From positions 10,106,001 through 10,170,000 of the forward strand of contig CM033121.1 of the NCBI GenBank assembly GCA_019321725.1: a stretch of DNA of 64,000 nucleotides, given 5' to 3'. Origin of the DNA: Paulownia fortunei. Its lineage: Eukaryota > Streptophyta > Magnoliopsida > Lamiales > Paulowniaceae. This document shows, in pieces, positions 60,149 through 64,000 of this stretch (position 1 is its first letter; each line of letters begins with the position of its first letter). Below the pieces are notes generated by a model. The model was given only the letters and a program-made list of their open reading frames with translations, was not told the DNA's origin and made no database searches. The translations under genes were made by a program, and so were the position numbers.

Positions 60149-60156
60149 ACATGTTC

Positions 60157-60554
60157 TACTTTAAACATTTCGACATTAAGCAATAATTGTTCATTTGGCC
60201 TTAGCGCAATCCATTTTCCATCTTTGCATGACAAATATTCAAACCATTTCTAGAAATGATAATCTCATTATTATATAATGAAATACTAAAAAATTGTTCA
60301 TGTAATTTCGAAATAGAAATCAAATTTCTACAAAAACCAAGAATGAAATAAACATTGTTCAAAACTAAATATTTATTCCGAAAATTTAGATGGACAACAC
60401 CCACTATTTTTGCCAAAACCAAAGCCCCATTGCCAATTCTCATCGTGAATGTCCCTTTGCCAAGCTCCTTACAAGAACTAAGTTTTTGCAAAGAAGAACT
60501 AACATGATTAGTGGCTCCCAAATCAATTATCCAGGATAAGAAATCATTTTTCAC
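60157..60554 (-). pseudogene. Copia VI protease
   Basis: The open minus-strand frame (60554-60201) reads FLSWIIDLGATNHVSSS at its start. The catalytic triplet DSG of the family reads DLG, so the Ser next to Asp is changed. MRIGNGALVLA, LVLNNVYFI and LISISKLHEQ follow, the usual pre-integrase order. Upstream it joins gag without a break in order, and downstream it is cut by the gypsy element. Confidence 0.85.
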
Positions 60555-61420
60555 TAAACAAGCTTCAAGAACAAGTAAATCATACTTACCTTTCTTCTTC
60601 TCCTAGAGTTCGAAGAGATAGTTTATACAGTTTCTCTTCCAATGCCCCTAAACTCTATATTGGAAACACTTTTCTTTGGGCTTTTTCTCAAAGATGTTTT
60701 TCTTCGTGCCTTGAGAACTCTTCTTATTTGTCTTTTTGGCTTGAGTCCTAGAGCTGCCTTTTTTATTCTTCCTTTTCTTACCATTATTTAAGAAAGATAA
60801 CTTATCCTTGGCAACATTTATCTCACCTTCTTTAGCCTTTCCAATGAAAATATCATCGAAGGTCTGCAGCTAATTAAGCAATTGAGTCATATCATAACTG
60901 AGCTTGTTCATTACATAGTTGTTTTTAAACTGCATGAAAGCTGGTGAAAGTTATTCAAAAATCATACTCACTTAGGTGCGCTAATCATTGGTTGCACCAT
61001 GGATTTTAGCCTCGCTCAGATAGTTAATCATGTTCAAAACATGTTCCCTAAATGAGGTCCCCTTTTAAATCTTAATGATAATAGTCATTTCATAGCTTCA
61101 TGATGCGATTGATTAGAAGGTTGCCCAAACATAGCCTAAAGAGACTCCATTATCTCATAAGCAGTCTCTATCTTTTTATGCTTCAGTCTAAGCATATCAG
61201 ACATGCTCGTTAACAAGTAGGCATGGAACTTGTTATTAGCTGTAATTTATTTTTCGTAGCTTTCTTGTACATTACGAGGAGCATTGGCAGCAGTTTCTTG
61301 AGGACATTCATCTACAAGAAAAAATTTGAAGTTTTAATAGACAAGCAAAGTTTTCTCCAGTCAACTTCTCATTAGCAAATAATGTCAGAATAGTATTTGA
61401 ATTAAACATGATTTTGAAAT
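60555..61420 (-). pseudogene. Copia VI gag, broken
   Basis: In minus-strand order: SPAFMQFKNNYVMNKLSYDM (about 60945-60885), LLNLQTFDDIFIGKAKEGEINVA-like sequence, a lysine-rich linker (KKRKNKKGSSRTQAKKTNKK) and a damaged zinc knuckle at about 60680-60636, read as KCFQY...GHWKRNC. The second Cys of CX2C has become Tyr and a stop lies within. The N-terminal part (61420-61000) is recognisable only in fragments. Confidence 0.75.
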
Positions 61421-61804
61421 TAATAAACAATAACATTCAATACTTGTATAAGTATCGAATTAAAATTCAAATTAGTAAACGTGATGCATGGTGCATGAAT
61501 GTATAGTCATTTTACTAATTCCATGATAACTCAATCTCACAATTAATATACCGCCATATGGTAGGTCATACTAAAGATGATTAAATCGAGACCATCTCAA
61601 TTAATAAATGAATCATCAAAATATCTCATATTTTATCCATTTATTAATTTCTATTTAAATCGGTCAAGATGTAGCTAAACTAACTTTAATTATATCTTTA
61701 TGAGTGTGACCTACTATTTCGAATTTCACCAACTTAATTCAAAATTGCTACCGTAGGATAGGTCAATTTTGAAATACATCAAAAAGTCCTATCATTTAAA
61801 AACG
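61421..61804 (-). other. Copia VI leader
   Basis: Untranslated sequence between the 5' LTR region and gag. No other feature recognised. Confidence 0.5.
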
Positions 61805-62189
61805 AGTCTTGCTATTAATTTAATAATGACCAAAAAACATCATCATATTTCCATCACATGATATAATCATTCATAACATTCAAAAAATGCATTCAATAAT
61901 GTAAATACCCACTCATGCATACTTAAGATTAAAATTGCAATATATTCATGATATCAGTTGTTGGAAATAATTTTAATCAATTCTACACATTACAATAATT
62001 ATAATGCATGTCATTTCTAATTACATCAATTATGCAATCCTAAGGAACCAATTAATAACTACCAAAAAAACAACATCATAAATCCATCACATAATACAAT
62101 CATTCATAACATTCAAAAAATGCATTCAACAATGTAAATACCCACTCATGCATACTTAAGATTAAAATTGCAATATTCATGATATCAGT
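61805..62189 (-). repeat. Duplicated LTR-leader junction of copia VI
   Basis: Leader sequence containing TCATTCATAACATTCAAAAAATGC and CCACTCATGCATACTTAAG occurs at about 61825-61966 and again at about 62060-62189. The inner copy is followed by TGTTGGAAATAATTTTAATC (61969-), an LTR end that lacks about 110 bases present in the full LTR at 62190. The primer-binding site region after the LTR reads, on the minus strand, ACTGATATCATGA, a decayed form of the tRNA-iMet site. Confidence 0.8.
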
Positions 62190-63863
62190 TGTTGGAAATA
62201 ATTTTATCAAAGAAAAAAAATTCTTTATTTTTCGATCAAATCGGGTGCAGAGGAAAATGGGGAATTAGGCACTACAAATATTTTCATAAAATTAGTGTAG
62301 TTATGAATATATAATTTTAATCAATTCTACACAAAACAATAATTATATTTAGGAGGGTTTCAGAAAACATAACCTGATAGAAAAGGTCAATTCTTTTTCT
62401 AGTGATGTATTCAGAATTTTCAAGCCTTTTTCACCAATCTTCAATCTGATTGAATTAGACACCAAGGTCTTCCAATCCAATCTTCTACACTAATGAAAAC
62501 GAGTGGACGTTCTTAACACTAAATTAAATTATATTGTATTATTTATCTTGTAACATTTTCAACTCATGAAATCATAAAATTGGCTTATGAGAGGGTAAAG
62601 AAAATATTCAGCAAGAAGTTAGAGGACTCTTTTTCTCTCTTAGTGAAAACGCATATTAAGTGATAGGAAAGTTATCTTTAACCTTCTTTTTATAATTATA
62701 TAGAATTTATAATTCTAGATAATAATTATAATATTAAAATAAATATCTTATATTTATTTATTACCCAACAATATTGAAAATTCTCGGTAATCTTTGATAT
62801 TTTATAATTAACACCTAGTTTAGGAAATAATTTTCTATAATTACAAGTAAAATTTAATTTATTGCATAAAATCCATTTCAATATTTATGAAAGTAGATTA
62901 GGGACTTGTGGACCTATAATTACAAGCTTCAATAAATTCAAATAATTAATTAAACTCTTTAATTATTTCATCCAATTTATTAATTTCAAGATTACTCCAC
63001 TAAAAAACTGGAATTACACTCTTGTAATTATAGAATATTTTACTGTGATCAACATTAAGCAGTCCAACGATAATCATTACATATGGTTTGACCCTCCATA
63101 GACGATTCATAATTAGAGCTAGGTTTTCTGTTAACCTCTCTAATTATATCTTGTTCTTTGTATTCCATTAATTCACTAGTGAACACTTAATTTATAACTA
63201 AGTTATAAATTTGAGCTCTCTACCATTTAGTTCCTGAATTAACTAATCAAGAAAATTGTCTTTTCACTTTCAGTGGAAAGGTATGGATTCCATATCTGTA
63301 AGTTACATTCCCGGCTATCTATCCCAATATAATCCCAAAATGCAAGTATTTAGGCTGCCGACCAACAAACCTTAAGCGAGTAAATCAATGATTAAACTGA
63401 AATAAATAGGAGTTTATAACCACTTAGGATTAAGATCAACCCCCATATATGATCATCTATTAATGTTATTTGAATATTTAAAAAACAAGAGAAATTATGT
63501 AAAAATTCAAATTACATATGGACCAATCCTATATAAACACTTTATATAAAATGTCTCCATTATGATGTTACAACATCAATAGCTCGGATAAGACCATTAC
63601 ATTCTTAATATTAATGGACCTCTCTTATAATGATTTAATTAAAGATCCCAACTTTAATTAATTTTATTATGAATTAATTTAATTTGTTATCCATAATATT
63701 AATCCTTTCATATATAACACTTATATACTAAGATTATGGTTACATAAATAAACAGGGATTTTCTAAATTAACTAGCATTCCAATATGCATAAAAAACAAG
63801 TATCAAATATTATTTTATTAATTCAATGTGCTAGTACACGCTTTTAGGGCAATATCCCTAGCA
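62190..63863 (-). repeat. 5' LTR of copia VI
   Basis: The 1674-bp sequence reads TGTTGGAAATAATTTT at 62190 and TATCCCTAGCA at 63863. It aligns with 50654-52301 and, in part, with 931-1869. Confidence 0.9.
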
Positions 63864-64000
63864 AGTACTTATAGTTAAATAAAAAGGTGATGGATCAATT
63901 GAATGGCATAAGGCGTGACTAGTGGTGAGGGAATATATACTTAAGCCTATGGAATTGATTACCAAAAAACATCGCTCTTGTTTCTATCATTGATAGCTAA
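63864..64000 (+). pseudogene. Copia IV reverse transcriptase, resumed
   Basis: After copia VI the sequence reads KGDGSIEWHKA, a stop, LVVREYI, then in another frame YGIDYQKT. This is the block that follows KWI (50650) in copia reverse transcriptases. It proves that copia IV continues here. The window ends inside the domain. Confidence 0.8.

Larger units (their letters stand above)
54620..60150 (+). mobile_element. Non-autonomous Ty3/gypsy (OTA/Athila-like) element
   Basis: Two LTRs of about 1.27 kb (54620-55893 and 58879-60148) enclose about 3 kb with gag-like sequence and no protease, reverse transcriptase, RNase H or integrase. ATGTTC flanks both ends. Assignment to the OTA group (Athila/Tat) rests on gag wording (AQVEVLSKQLE, MFPTRQQ..LP, KEHCN) and on the TTAAGTTTGGGGA tract before the 3' LTR. 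It would have depended on a relative for mobility. Confidence 0.85.
50654..63863 (-). mobile_element. Copia element VI (minus strand), itself interrupted by a gypsy element
   Basis: The LTRs at 62190-63863 (5') and 50654-52301 (3') enclose, in minus-strand order, gag, protease, [gypsy insertion 54620-60150], integrase, reverse transcriptase, RNase H remnant and polypurine tract. It lies in the reverse transcriptase region of copia IV. A truncated relative is at 386-1869. I could not confirm a target duplication (GATAA on one side, AGTAC on the other). Confidence 0.9.
36737..64000 (+). mobile_element. Copia element IV, interrupted twice and running off the window
   Basis: Own sequence: 36737-39103 (LTR, leader, gag, protease start), 48553-50653 (rest of protease, integrase, start of reverse transcriptase) and 63864-64000 (reverse transcriptase). 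The polyprotein picks up after each inserted element at the point where it broke off. Its 3' LTR should lie beyond 64000. It inserted at the edge of duplication copy B. Confidence 0.85.

Noticed and set aside
50654..63863. Target-site duplication for copia VI
   Set aside because: GATAA (left) and AGTAC (right) do not match, so the duplication is either mutated or the LTR ends are off by a few bases.
1..64000. CRISPR array, operon, prophage or organellar insert
   Set aside because: No regularly spaced repeats, clustered same-strand intact genes, phage genes or organelle gene sequences were seen.

Overview
The window looks like nuclear DNA of a flowering plant, most likely a dicot. It is AT-rich, holds a full-length plant G-type lectin receptor kinase, and otherwise consists mostly of decayed plant retrotransposons (Ty1/copia, Ty3/gypsy, L1-type LINE, tRNA-derived SINEs). 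I see no rRNA, functional tRNA, CRISPR array, bacterial operon or organellar segment. The receptor kinase at 7399-9801 (minus strand) is the only gene I would call intact.

Layout. (1) 1-7400: a truncated copia fragment (reverse transcriptase fused straight to a partial LTR), a LINE ORF1 fragment, a GC-richer repeat-like stretch, a SINE, LTR fragments and tandem duplications, ending beside the kinase stop codon. (2) 7399-9801: the kinase. (3) 10325-12600: an AT-rich segment duplicated in diverged form at 34095-36700. (4) About 15000-26430: a nested stack. A very old copia ('III') is split by copia 'II' (16759-24720, 5-bp target duplication ATCAT). Copia II has lost its middle to gypsy-type LTR sequence, which contains a solo LTR (20005-22268, perfect target duplication CTTAA). 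(5) 26450-32548: a near full-length L1-type LINE with target duplications and an internal inverted segment of LINE sequence. (6) 32567-34094: intergenic DNA with a minus-strand SINE. (7) 36737-64000: one copia element ('IV', plus strand) that runs off the window. It is opened by copia 'V' (39104-48547) in its protease region and by copia 'VI' (50654-63863, minus strand) in its reverse transcriptase region. Copia VI is itself opened by a short gypsy element (54620-60150) that shows gag-like sequence but no pol. Copia IV's reading picks up again after each insertion.

Every retroelement coding region has stops or frameshifts, so none seems able to move by itself. Element boundaries come from LTR pairs, primer-binding sites, polypurine tracts and target-site duplications read by eye. 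Roman numerals are labels used only here. No previously undescribed functional system is evident. The most unusual structures are the two nested stacks, the LINE with an inverted internal copy, the duplicated LTR-leader junction of copia VI and the diverged segmental duplication near the kinase.
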